Assembly (NCBI GenBank): GCA_964036665.1
Contig: OZ038529.1
Span: 19,850,060-19,914,059, forward strand
Reading direction: 5' to 3'
Origin: Gordius sp. MW1
Lineage: Eukaryota > Nematomorpha > Gordioida > Gordea > Gordiidae
Length of the DNA stretch: 64,000 nucleotides
Shown here: positions 34,502 through 45,765 of the stretch, one piece after another
Layout: every line of letters starts with the position of its first letter
How positions within the stretch are numbered: position 1 is the first letter of the stretch
Program-made: the position numbers and the translations under genes
The notes under the pieces: generated by a model
Database searches by the model: none
Told to the model about the DNA's origin: nothing
What the model saw: the letters and a program-made list of their open reading frames with translations, nothing else

Positions 34502-36047
34502 TCTATAAATATAAAGTAAAGTGTATGTATATATGTATGTATATATGTATGTATGTAAGAGCTAAATTCTGAAACTATCGGTCCGATTTGCGCGAAAATT
34601 TACCCCTAGGTTCCCAGGGCGGGCAGGGGTAAAATAGCTTTTTTAGAATCCTAAAATTCCTTTTAGTTTTCGAGATATTGGGTTTTATGCGTTTTGACGT
34701 TCAATAAAATGTCAATCAAACGCACCTCCTCGCGTTCGTTGCAAATTTGAATATACAGACAGTTCTGTAGTAAAAGTGTATCACTTATAGTAGTTTGTAA
34801 AACGTAATCTTTTCTTAACGGTGACAACACAAAATTTATGAATTAAATTTCTTAAACGTCATCTTTTCTTAACGGTGACAAGACAACATAAAATTTATGA
34901 ATAAAATTTCTTAAACGTCATCTTTTCTTAACGGTGACAACATAAAATTTATGAATTAACCTGAAATAAATAAAATTATAGATTATTTGAGAAAATATAT
35001 AGGTGAAGAAGATGAATTTTTCTCATCATCATTAAATGAGATATTTTAAATAAAAAAGATGAAAGTATATATAATTTAAATGTAATATAAAATAGTCCAA
35101 CGTTGATTATTCTGAGTAAATGCTATTTATATATTAATGTCATTATTTATCTATCATTAATTTTTATTAAATTAGATATTTAAATGATAATAAATTCTGA
35201 AACTACCGGCCCGATTCGCGCGAAACTTTACCCGTAGGTTCTCAGGGCGGCCAGGTGTAAAATAGCTTTTTCAGATTGCTAAAATTCCTTTTAGTTTTAA
35301 AAATATCGGACATTTCTCGGCCTTTTGGTTTTAAAAAAGGGCTAAATTCTGAAACTTCAGATCCGATTCGAGCGAAAATTTAGCCGTAGATGCCCAGATA
35401 GGCCAGGGGTAAAATAGCTTTTTCAGATTCCTGAAATACCTTTTTGTTTTAAAAATATCTGACATTTCCCGTCCAGTTTCATTTATAGCAGCATATACAA
35501 TAATGACGTCATACATACAAAGCTGAATTTTCTCGAATTAGATTTTTAAAAGTATAATAAAAATGTTACAGTATACGGTTAAAATTATTGGGGTTTAACA
35601 GACTATTTAAATTAATTAAGTAAAATTTAAATTATGCAGTTTTTGTCATTATTATCACTTGGTCGATCATAGAAGCATATTTTTAATAATTATCCATCCT
35701 TCAATTAATTATTTTATTATATTAAAGAAAATTTTATTTCAAATAAATCAGCTAACTAGAAAAATAAAATAGTGGTATTATTGTATAATAAGTAACAGCA
35801 TTAATAAGCAATTTTTTCAAAAACATTTAATTTTAGTCGGATTTGATGACTAAAACAGAATTTGCATTTGGTTTGTCTTATTATATAAATATATACTAAA
35901 TATAGTGGGTTCAAAAAATCATTCGGACCTTTCACATTATAAATTATTTCATATATGACCCCATTTTAGATAAGTCTTATTAATAGCTTATACTTATTTA
36001 ACCACTTAAGGACCGAGCCAAAGCAACGCTTGGCCGGGCACAGCTAG
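34502..36047 (+). mobile_element. Non-autonomous Helitron (1546 bp)
   Basis: 5' TC (34502) after host A, with TCTATAAATATAAAGTAAAG and a short GTAT/ATAT run. The 3' end GCCAAAGCAACGCTTGGCC is a hairpin, then GGGCACAGCTAG (ending 36047) and host T. It shares most of its body with the Helitron at 6390-9029. The internal module with CCGATTCGCGCGAA-type words occurs at about 34560, 35200 and 35345. No protein-coding gene. Confidence 0.85.
34801..34957 (+). repeat. Tandem repeat inside Helitron, three units of 54-60 bp
   Basis: Three copies of CTTTTCTTAACGGTGACAA followed by an AAAATTTATGAATTAAATTT stretch. Confidence 0.8.
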
Positions 36048-37880
36048 TATTGTATAAATGCACAAATTATTTGAAAATTGGCTTGTATTATAGTTGTCAA
36101 TCAGGAGAGCCAAAAAAATCGACGTTATTGAGCATAAGACCTTGCCTTAAGGCTTATTTTTTTATATAAAGTAGCTTTAAAAATTTATTTTCTGTTTATT
36201 TATTTAATTACAAATAGTATTTAGTAAGTTAAATAAAACTATAAACGAATTATTTATTATTATATTTACAATTAAGTATCTTAATCAAGTTGTTCACAAT
36301 TCACCATTTCAAATGATATATTTGGAATAGTATTTTAATATTACATTTTATTAAAAATAATCATCGCAGTATATTTTAATAGATGGAAAAGGTAAAAGAA
36401 GAAAATTAGCTATTTTTTTCTAATTCTCTTATTTATTTATATAAAAGATATTAAAATTTTTGATAGTCAGGCAAATTATATAGGTTTAATATAAGTATTT
36501 TGCAAATGTAATGTAAACAATTTAAAAATGACTTCGTGGAAATAAATTTAGAAAACGAAAGTGTTTCAAATGTTTGATTTTGTAAGCATAAAATTACAAT
36601 TAGATTAATATTTTTCAGGATGACTGAACTAACCGCAAAGGGACAATATCGAAGTATCGGATGTGCCAAGTAATTGGATGTTAGTATTCATAATATATGT
36701 ATGTAATATTTTCATCGTTAGTCATTATATAGTAGCGTGTCTAAATAAAAAATTCAATCGAAACTTTAATGTCTCAGCTAAGCTTTCTTTTAAATTCACT
36801 GGTCATTATTTTAATTTGTTATTATTCGGAGGCGTTTAAACAAGGTAATTCGGCATTTGTTTATAGATTTTTTATAATTATTTTCTTTTATCATTGTTTT
36901 GACAACGGTAAAATTATATTTATCTTTTAATCTTTGGAGATTTTTAGTATTTTCTATATCTTTAAAATTGTGCCTACGAATGTAATCAAATGCAAACACT
37001 TCCTATGTCCATTATTTAGTTGAAAAGAAATAACTTTTAAGTTAAGGTTTAATGAGGACTCACTGACTAGAAAAATAACTATGGCATAGTGATGAGCTTT
37101 AATAGGAGCGAAAACGTTATATGTCTGCTATTATTATCGAGTCATATGTTAAAAGAGATAGGGATAAACATAGCCAAATTAGTATATAATTAAAAATTGC
37201 ACTAGATGGCATATATATTACAGTTTTTATTAAGCGATTCGCGTTTACAAACCGTCGTAACGGGCATTTTTTTCGTAAAGTAAAATCCGTTTATATCATT
37301 AAACTAAAATAACAAAAAAAAAATCATAAAAATAAGGCAGTAGCATTGATTGACTAGCATTCGATAAAACTACCCGCTTTAAAACGATTGTGTGGTAATA
37401 CATAAGATATTTTTGGGGAAGTTTTGTTAAGGCGGTCTAATTATAGAAATAAATGCTATGCGATTTTTGGGTACACTTTCCACGAAATGATCTGTTCTGG
37501 CTTGAGGTGTCTGTCCTGGCTTGTCCTGCTAACATCTTGATTTACAATAGAAAGCTGCAAATCTGTTAACATTTCCTACATTTTTTTAAACTAATTAATA
37601 AATTTAAATACCGACGTTTAAATTCTATCTGTCTGACCCAGGTCCGAGGTCATCCTTCTTTTTACGGAACCAACTAGAGCCCGGCATATTTTGCAAATCT
37701 AGCGTGGTTTTTTATAAACACTGATTAAAAGCCTACATTAAATTCTTGCTTTATCTGAGGCCGGCCCAAGACCAAAATTCACTTCTATTTTGAGCACGAT
37801 CATATTTATAACAGCCTGTGAAATTTCTATGTATAAATACATATTGTGTCTGATACTAAATTACAAAAGCCTTACTGGCC
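36048..37880. other. No gene seen
   Basis: AT-rich; a degenerate SINE start (AAATGCTATGCGATTTTTGG) at about 37451. Small ORFs at 36451-36669 and 36811-36999 (minus) have no motif. Confidence 0.5.
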
Positions 37881-37892
37881 GTGAACCATGGC

Positions 37893-38165
37893 TAGAGCCC
37901 TGCAAAATAAAAAAATTTATGCCCGAGACCGGCCCGAGCCCGACGTTTCAGTTTTTATTTTGCCCGAGCCCGGCCCGCACGACTTCTATAAAAGATTCGT
38001 TTGCTTTAATCAAATCGGGTCGGGCTCGGGCATCGGGTCGGGCCGCCTCATCAGGCCCGACCGAAGCCGGAGGCCCGATTGTTCTATTAAATTCTGTCCA
38101 AGCTCGGCCCGAAACCGATCGGGTTGGGCTCGGGCTGGGCTTCGGGCGGCCCGTGCAAAGCTCTA
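37893..38165. mobile_element. hAT-type MITE, 273 bp, with 8-bp target duplication
   Basis: Ends TAGAGCCCTGCA and TGCAAAGCTCTA form an imperfect terminal inverted repeat. The flanking 8 bp are ACCATGGC and GCCATGGC (7/8). The interior is dense in CGGGCTCGGGC and GGCCCGA words on both strands and can fold back. The 92- and 134-aa ORFs across it are not genes. Confidence 0.75.
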
Positions 38166-39289
38166 GCCATGGCCCGCTGTACAGTAAAAGCTAAGACCAA
38201 ATCAAAATAAAATAGCATCAATCAAGTTTGTTTAAAAAATGTTTTAAGGAGTCACAATTTTTTATTTAACCGATACCAAATAAATATAAAAGTTATATAA
38301 AAACTGTAAAATAGTAGTTGAATATTAAAATTTTAATCTGTTAATGTGCACATTGTTCTAGTAGAACTTTCGAAAATGTTCATTTATTATCCCTCCCATT
38401 CTTTAAAAATCTTTATATTAAGCTAGGACAAAACTGTTTTATAGACATTTATATGTGCGCATTCCCAAAGCCCGATCCATACACACATTTATAAATGCAT
38501 AGGGCCCTTGCAAGTGGCAAAATTAAATTTGATCTCCGGTCATGAAGGTTTCTGGCTAATTTTAAATTCAAAGTAATTATTTTAATAGGCGATAAGATAG
38601 ATAAATGTCTTTATGACTGGGATTAATTTTAGAAAACTTTTTTGGGGTTAATAAAGTCCGGTTAAATTAAATATTCGGAACAGGACTCGGGTTACAATAT
38701 CTTTATTTTTGACATTCCGTCACGCCATACATTAACATTTCAATTCAAATAAGACGGAAGGCATCTGTGTCTCTGGATTGCTATATCCGATTAGCGATTG
38801 TTGGCACTTCTCTTGTTTAGACATATTTTGCGAATGCGGTAGTAACTATCGCGTTTCTATCGGTTTAGCTAGGCGAGGGCGCGTCCATTTACCACTAAAA
38901 TTTGCCAATCTGCTTATTTCTAAAGATGGCACATTAAGGAAATTTCCCAGGGAAATTGGGAAGAATATTAGAAATTTCCTCTTAATTTTATTTAGGTGTA
39001 TTTTATTATAGATTATACATCATATATTTTGTTTTTAAATGGTAATTCATTGTACCTCAAGGATATTCAATTTTTACTTAATATCGGCGCTTAAAACATG
39101 TGGTTTCTATTTGAATTAAATTATCACTAATTAAGCAATTATATTATCATTTCTATATATCTTGATTTTTTAAGGTCAATATTAGAAAACACAAATCTTA
39201 TTGCAAAAAGCTTTATTGGATTAAACATTAAAGATCCCTATTTGATTAAAAAATTGCTATTAAGTAATCACACCATCATGTCTAATATT
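38166..39289. other. No gene seen
   Basis: AT-rich intergenic sequence. The ORF 38778-39011 has no recognisable domain. Confidence 0.5.
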
Positions 39290-39603
39290 TCTCGATTTAC
39301 TCTAAGGCCTATACTTATAAAATAAACATATTTCTGAAAGTTTTTTGAACAAGTATCATTACACAACACCTTTTTGGTGAGAAGGAATGTGTGCCTTAAT
39401 AGTTCACGACGGTTTGAATATCTCACTGCCACCTTCTAATGCAGCTTCCGAAGTAATATAGTCTAGATGGTAATATTTATAGTAGACTCAAGAATAACTT
39501 GGCGAATGAAAATATACGCAAAATTATCCAATAAGACACAATCTATAAAAAGAGCTGCGTAAACTTTCCCGATTGTTATGCTAGGTCATCTTTAGATCAA
39601 GGT
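39290..39603. repeat. Older repeat interrupted by the LTR element (left half)
   Basis: Matches 20394-20708 by eye; continues at 43534 on the far side of the LTR element. The last five bases, AAGGT (39599-39603), are the target duplication. Confidence 0.6.
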
Positions 39604-39829
39604 TGTGAAAGAATGGAATGTTGATGAAGGCAGGAAAGATTATTTAAGAGGACCCATCAAATAATGCTTTATTTTGAAGGAGAGATTACAGCTGGCGAGA
39701 AGCGATATATGTATTCAAATAAGGTGCTCAATACAATTAATATCACCTCACGAGGAATAACAAAAAATAAATAATACATCAATCGAAACATTACACACAC
39801 GTAATCTCACAATCTTTAAACCCTCAATA
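39604..39829 (-). repeat. 3' LTR (minus-strand element)
   Basis: 226 bp; terminal CA is changed to TA relative to the other copy (CCCTCAATA against CCCTCAACA). Confidence 0.85.
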
Positions 39830-40439
39830 CTACCCCTTTTTCACAAGTAGAATGCTTTCGATATCCATGAGGCATGTCGTATCTGGTGTCGGTATATATG
39901 TTGCTCCCTAGGTGTATCAGCCCGGCGCTGGCTAAATTTTCCCAATACCCCTGGGCCCGTTTGATTTCGCTCCGCCCTTTCCCTTGCAACTATCTGCTGT
40001 CTTGCGAATTCCTATTGGGCCAACCGTTCTCTTGACTCAGACTAGTCCAATCGAGGTCTTTTCGTTCTCTTATTTGATCCAGGTATCTGTGGTGCTTTTT
40101 TCCTTGAGCCCACACTTTGCAAGAGCGACTACCAAATTTGGCTGTTATAGATCCCTCTACCAATTTGCTGGGCCCCAAAAGCATGCGAATACAAACCTAG
40201 CCTCCTACGTCGAACGTACGCTATTTTCCTCTCCCCGTCCAATGTTGTGGTCCGATTTACTTTAACACCTCGCCCTCGGTTCAAAATTTTTACCTTAACA
40301 TTCATTCTGCAGGAGTTATTTCCGTCGCTGGGTGGATTGTTGCCCTGTAATTTTCTAGGAATACACTTAAATCAATTTCGGATTCGTTGCGCACCACCGC
40401 CTTCTTTGCTAGCCGAACGTACCTCTCCGCTAATCCATT

Positions 40440-41130
40440 TGTAGCGGGGTGATAAGGTGCTGACCAACTTCCCGAACCACCCGACTTCTAAACTGCGGGC
40501 TGTTATCCGACATGAGGACTGGTGGATTACTTAACTTGGTGAACATCTTAACCAGATTTGCGATTATGGTTGCGGTTGATTTATGTTTTAACTTAAAAAC
40601 CTACAACCATTTTGTTCCATTGTCCACCATTACTAAATACGATTTGCCGCGCACCGGCCCAAATAACATGTACCTGGTTCAAAGGCCTAAGATTTCGCTC
40701 ACCCTTGATCAAAGGCGCCCTTTTTTGTTCTGCGGCCGTGTAGTTGCACCCCCTACAATTTTTTGCCGTTTGCGATATCCTGAAGCAGTGTTAGCCACCA
40801 TACATATTGGGCTGCTACTTGCATTCGCTTTACGCCCACGTGGCCTTTGTGTAATCGTTGTAGCATCACCCGTCGTCCCTTATAGAATATTACATCATTA
40901 GACTCGTGTAACTTTGGCAAGCACTTCTCGCAGAGGCCCGTAGTACCCACGACAACTGCGGCATTGTGCATCCCCTTTATCCATTCTGTGAGTTGTTTTA
41001 AGTTGGTATCACCACGAGTATATTCACGGACTAGCTGGAGTGGAAATGAATGACTCCGGGTTTTCCTCCAACACCTCCTCGGTAACTTGATAGGCATGTT
41101 CACTCGTCGCCTAGACAAATAGTCGGCCGC
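40440..41130 (-). pseudogene. Gypsy integrase remnant
   Basis: Minus strand: LHKGHVGVKRMQVAAQYVWW (zinc-binding H-H region, about 40790-40870) and, further on, the core piece LMSDNSPQFRS (about 40490-40520). Frames change and stops intervene. Confidence 0.75.
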
Positions 41131-41208
41131 GTTATCCTTACCCTTATTGTAAGCGAATTTGGCCGCATAACCCGAAACGAATAACGCTTACCGTGTAAGA
41201 CGGGGGGA

Positions 41209-42120
41209 CTATTCCTCCTTCCCTCTCTTGCTTTGATCAAATATGTAATTATTATGATGATCTCTCTTCCTAATTAAATCATTGAATTTCTTTAGTCCGT
41301 TGACGACGGTTAAAGCCTCGCGTTCGATCTTAGAGTATCGCCCCTCTACCTCGCTTAGGCACTCTCCACCTGGCGGTCGTTGATGCAAAATCGCCCCTAG
41401 GCCTTTTCCCGACGCGTCAACTACTAACCTTGTCTCCCAATCTCCGTTAGAGTAGGCTAAAACTGGTGTCACCCCAGTGGAAGGCTACGTTCGCCTTTGT
41501 TAACCCTCTAGATGGGTTGTATTAACTGAGCGTAATTTTTAATGAATTTCGCGAAGTACGATGTCAGCCACAAAAAGAATTTAACTTATGTCTTGTTAGT
41601 TAGCTGCCCCCATTCGACGCACTTTAACCTTCTCGGCATTCACCTTTATTCCTTTGTTGCTGGTGATCCCAAGAACGTCACTTGTGTCTCATCAATTACA
41701 GTTTTGGAAAAGTTTGGTATAACGCCCCATTTGTGCAACGTTGAAAGCACTTTATGCAATCGGCTGTCGTGGACCTCCTTGGAATTTCCCGCTCAATAAA
41801 TTGTCAATGTATACCACTACACCTTCCATGCCCCTGGAATAATTGATCCATCGTTTTCTGGAAAATGGCCGCCGCACATTTAAGTCCTAAAAGGCATTCG
41901 CTTGCCCTATGTGAGTTAAAATTGTTAAAAAGAGGCTTGTTTCCCAGCTGACCCTTAATTGGTGGTACGTTTTGCCTGATTTTCTTAAAGCTCAAAACGT
42001 CAATTTTGGGAAGAGGGTACAGTAATCCTTGCGCATATTTGTTGGCCGTATAGCGATAGTCGATGCGAATTCTAACTTCCGTCATTCTGTCGAAATGCCA
42101 ACGGGCTTGCCCATCGGGAA
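41209..42120 (-). pseudogene. Gypsy RT and RNase H remnant with altered active site
   Basis: RT: RIRIDYRYTANKYAQGLLYP, LYPLPKIDVLS, GLKCAAAIFQKTMDQLFQG and then, in another frame near 41800, VVVYIDNLLSGKF, where the usual YIDD is YIDN. RNase H: TRLVVDASGKGLGAILHQRP at 41340-41440. Several frameshifts. Confidence 0.8.
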
Positions 42121-42310
42121 AACTCGAATGGCGCGATCACGTCGTTTTTCACCTATTTGTTCAAGTCTTTCTCGACCTTTCTCCTCCATGCTATAGGAAC
42201 TCGTCGCGCGTGAATAAATACCTGCTTGACCCTGTTTTACCTTTACATCGACTTCTATTCCCCTTACTGTCTGTGGCGACGCATTCTTCTGGATCCTCCT
42301 CTGTCGAATC

Positions 42311-42781
42311 TTAATTGATGTCGCTCCTAGTTATAGCTGGCTCCCTCGCACTTTGATATTCGACGAAGTTCACGCAATAGCGCTCCATGGCTACTCTCGA
42401 GTTCCAACGCACCTGTTCCAATATATCTTTCCCGGATTCTTTTATCCAATTTGTCCCAAGCAACGGTGGTCCATTCGCGTCAGTTACTAACAGTGGCAGC
42501 ATATTCCGTGTCTGGCCTAGCCGGGCCTCGACCTTTACATAGGCGACTATCTTTATTTCTCTGTCACCATATCGTAGACGGTTGACGTGGGTTCGGCGGT
42601 TGGTAGGGGCTCCCTCCAAAGCTTGCTCGGCACGATACCAAAGACCTGCGTCCAATAAAAATTGAACCAAATTATTATTAACATATAAATCGATAGTTAA
42701 AATGTCTAAATCATGAGTAAACCAGGTCAAGTTATGGCCCGCTCTTGACGTATCTACCGCGAACGCTTCTTCCACTGGCAC
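42311..42781 (-). pseudogene. Gypsy aspartic protease remnant
   Basis: Contains VQFLLDAGLWYRAEQ, where the protease DTGA motif is expected, and later LLGTNWIKES, the flap-end GxDWI-like motif. The catalytic DTG reads DAG. Upstream sequence to about 43250 should be gag but I recognise nothing in it. Confidence 0.65.
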
Positions 42782-43305
42782 GTGTACCGTTCTTAGCTCC
42801 TTTTCAATCGCTTACATCCTAGTGCTAACTCGATGGCTATATCCTTTAGGTCTCTCACGGTCATCAATCTGGCTTGAACAGTCGGATTCTGCAATCCCAG
42901 AGATCATCAGCTTTGGGGTAACTCCCCGCTTGTCAAGTTAAAGTCCTTTGATGCGGATTTCAGTCTGCGTTTGAATTGCAGTGCCGGCTCCCCTTCCATT
43001 TGTTTGATGTTTATTAGTCGGAATCTTTGAGCCAGGGGGCAATTTTTTCCCTTGAAACGTATCTTCAACCTGCTCTTTAATCCCTCGAATTACCATTATG
43101 TAATGTTGTCCGGAATGGCATCCTCTGCCACAACCCGAAGGGCTTCAGTTGATAGACAACTCAGCAGCTTGCAATTCTTATGGGACCAGTCGCTGGAATT
43201 GTTTGGCTTATGACGTGAGCTTCAAAGTGCAAAAGAGAGAACTCAAAAATTTTCCCAATTTATAAGATTCAATGTACATTCAAATACTACTCACGACGCC
43301 AATTA

Positions 43306-43533
43306 TGGTAGAATAGAATGATGATGAAGGCAGGAACTCAAGATTATTTAAGAGGAGCCATCACAATTAATGCTTTATTTTGAAGGAGATAATACAGCTG
43401 GCGAGAAGCGATATATGTATTCAAATTAGGTGCTCAATACAAAATTAATTTACCTCACGAGGAATAACGAAATATAAGTCATCAATCGAAACATTTACAA
43501 GCACGTAATCTCACTATATTTCAACCCTCAACA
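43306..43533 (-). repeat. 5' LTR (minus-strand element)
   Basis: 228 bp; partner of 39604-39829, followed by AAGGT. Confidence 0.85.
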
Positions 43534-43538
43534 AAGGT

Positions 43539-44253
43539 GTAGATAGATTGAATAGAGAGCTATGATGTTGATAAACATGTCAATATACATATATAATTAC
43601 ATACATAGCTTGTAACAAAATTTTGATGCGTGTGTTAAATTATTTGACGGTTTATATTGAACTCTCAATAAACCTGAAATAAGATGTTAAATGAGTTGTT
43701 TTTTGTATATGTATTAATTATTTGTATTGTTAATTAACACTACATTGGGCTTCCTAATTATTTGCAATATTTTCCTAATTTTTACATTATTTTTCTGTAA
43801 AATCTCCCTAACTTTTGCGTTGACTAAATATAACATCTCAAAGCATTTCAATATTTCTCTACATCTCCTCATAATTTTAAGAGGTTGTATCATTGGTGCA
43901 TTACATGCAACCATTTCCACCAAAGGAATGGGTCGTTGAAACTCTTCTACTAGTTTTAAAAGTGGTTTTATTTGTTTTAGACAAGTCTAAATACTTAAAA
44001 GCTTCCCTTATATTCATTTATTTTTCGCCATGTTTATATGACCCAACAAAATCTGCCGTTCATTTGCCCCATTTAAATGAAATAACGGCATTAACAATTT
44101 CCTTTCCTTTTTAATTGTATTGATCTATTCAACTAAAGACGGAATGCGTGCTTAATCTTAAAATCGACTATAAGTCTAAGTTACATGTTAGTTCTAGCCA
44201 CTGAATTATATTTGTAAGCCTTCTACCAAATTTTGTTATATGCACTATGTCAG
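43539..44253. other. No gene assigned
   Basis: 43539-43600 continues the repeat interrupted by the LTR element. 43690-44110 has short overlapping ORFs on both strands without recognisable domains. The end of the stretch should be intron 1 of the protease pseudogene that follows; no exon 1 was found. Confidence 0.4.
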
Positions 44254-44709
44254 ATGTAGGCTGTGGTGTTGATGAAGATCCAGTGATCAAAATAAACTTA
44301 GGATTGAATGCAAATCCCAATGACATTCCATGGATAGTTAATTTGCGATTAACCTCCAGCTAAGACAGGCCATTTTGTGCTGGAACAATCATCGATCGTC
44401 AATGGATTTTAACAGCAGCCCATTGTTTTGCGTAGGTCTAAATATTTTTTTTTGTTTTTATTGTCTATACTTTATTTTAATTATATTTCAATGATTTTAT
44501 GCCTAGATCACAAAGCATGGCTGACGTGTTGTTAATTGACATACCAGGAGAAGTCTTAACGTCTCGTTCAGTTTATAACAAAATATTGGTTTATGTGGGA
44601 GATTGGAAGGTTGAAAAAGATAAGGGTGAAACTATACATGTTGTTAGACAAATACTAATACATTCAGAATATGGTATTAATGGACAAATAACTGGATCAG
44701 GCAACAAAG
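44254..44709 (+). pseudogene. Gene C: third protease copy, exons 2 and 3, with in-frame stop
   Basis: Plus strand. Exon 2 (44254-44431) starts after TATGTCAG and ends GC|GTAGG; exon 3 (44507-44709) starts after GCCTAG and ends AAAG|GTATG. The phases equal those of genes A and B. Exon 2 gives GCGVDEDPVIKINLG, NPNDIPWIVNLRL and WILTAAHCFA with the catalytic His, but a TAA follows NLRLTSS (about 44360). Exon 3 gives RSVYNKILVYVGDWK and ILIHSEYGINGQIT. It has a basic residue and Ile at the activation site (K-INLG). Exons are 2 and 1 codons shorter than in gene B. Downstream exons are absent: a gypsy element begins about 30 bp later, so the copy is broken as well as mutated. Confidence 0.85.
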
Positions 44710-44736
44710 GTATGAACCGAATTTAACGCATTCACA

Positions 44737-44940
44737 TCTGTAGAGGCTCTTTCGCACGCTACTTTCCCTTGACCCCGTCTAGGCGAATTCTAACACGTTA
44801 CTTTATTTAATAGCCCCTCGCTTGTACTTAACCATCACGTTATTTTTATTTTAATAGCCCCTCGCTTGTACTTAACCATCACCTGATTATTCATTTTTTC
44901 GCATAAGTATCTCTTCTAATTAATGAAGTAAACCACTTCA
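44737..44940 (+). repeat. Probable 5' LTR with internal tandem duplication
   Basis: Begins TGTAGAGGC and ends just before the primer-binding site. A 37-bp segment with TAGCCCCTCGCTTGTACTTA is repeated in tandem (about 44800-44838 and 44845-44882). Boundaries are inferred, since no second LTR exists. Confidence 0.5.
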
Positions 44941-44955
44941 TTTGGTGACCCAAAA

Positions 44956-45751
44956 ATGTCCACGCAACCATCTGATATGGAGGTTAAAAGCGAAAATGCC
45001 ACATATTTTAAACTGCCACAGTTTAACAATATAAACCCCCGCTCATGGTTCATCCAAATAGAGGCTCTTTTCTTGGTAAGAAAGATAAAAAGCGAAGCTA
45101 CCAAAGTTGGGTACTTAATAGAAGCCTTGCCACTGGAAATAACCATCGAAATTCAAGACAATCCTACAAAATATGCCCGACATTTTACCCTATACAACCA
45201 TGAAAGCAGCCATCATAGACCGCACTAGCCAATCCCATTCTGCTAGACTTCGTGCTCTTCTCACAACTGTCGAATTAGGAGATCGCACCCCATCCCAGCT
45301 TCTGCGTTTCATGAAAAATCTTCTGGGAACGAATTCCATGGATGAACGAGTTCTTAAAGAACTTTGGTTAGAAAAACTTCCAAAAAACATGACCGGCATT
45401 TTGGCAATTGTTTCTGACGAGCAGTCCCTCTCCAAATTGGCCGAAACTGCGGACAAAATTGTAGAGACCTACCACAACTCCACAAGTCCAATTGTAAATG
45501 TAGTCACGGAAGATGAATCGACTCGGCTTAGGGAGATGATTGCAAAACTCACACAGGAGGTACAAAATTTAAAAATCTCAATCAATAGGCCACGTGATCG
45601 TTCCAACTCGAGACGCCGCAATCCCTCTACCATTCGCCACCCTAGCGCGCATATTCAACCAAATATACTTTGTTGGTACCATTACCGCTTTAAAGACAAG
45701 GCGCTCAAATGCGTGCAACCTTGCGCATTTAACCCCCCCTCGACAAACTAG
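44956..45751 (+). pseudogene. CsRn1-like gag with CHCC-type motif
   Basis: Start MSTQPSDMEVKSENATYFKL at 44956, giving the capsid start (LPQFNNINPRSWFIQIEALF). A frame change near 45190 leads to LLTTVELGDRTPSQLLRFMK and LWLEKLPKNM. The end has CWYHYRFKDKALKCVQPC, matching the Cys-His-Cys-Cys knuckle of CsRn1-clade gag. Confidence 0.85.
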
Positions 45752-45765
45752 TAGACCACCCAGGG

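Larger units (their letters stand above)
39604..43533 (-). mobile_element. Old Ty3/gypsy LTR retrotransposon, minus strand
   Basis: LTRs at 39604-39829 and 43306-43533 share long identical words (TTTATTTTGAAGGAGA; ACAGCTGGCGAGAAGCGATA) but differ by many substitutions and small indels. The element starts TG and ends CA, with the target duplication AAGGT on both sides (39599-39603, 43534-43538). Read on the minus strand, a primer-binding-type TGGCGTCGTGAG follows the 5' LTR and a polypurine tract (AAAAAGGGGTAG) precedes the 3' LTR. Pol fragments lie between in order. The empty site is visible in the related repeat at 20.7 kb. Confidence 0.9.

Noticed and set aside
37790-38194. 134-aa and 92-aa ORFs
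   Set aside because: They lie across the GC-rich MITE; the frames owe their length to base composition.
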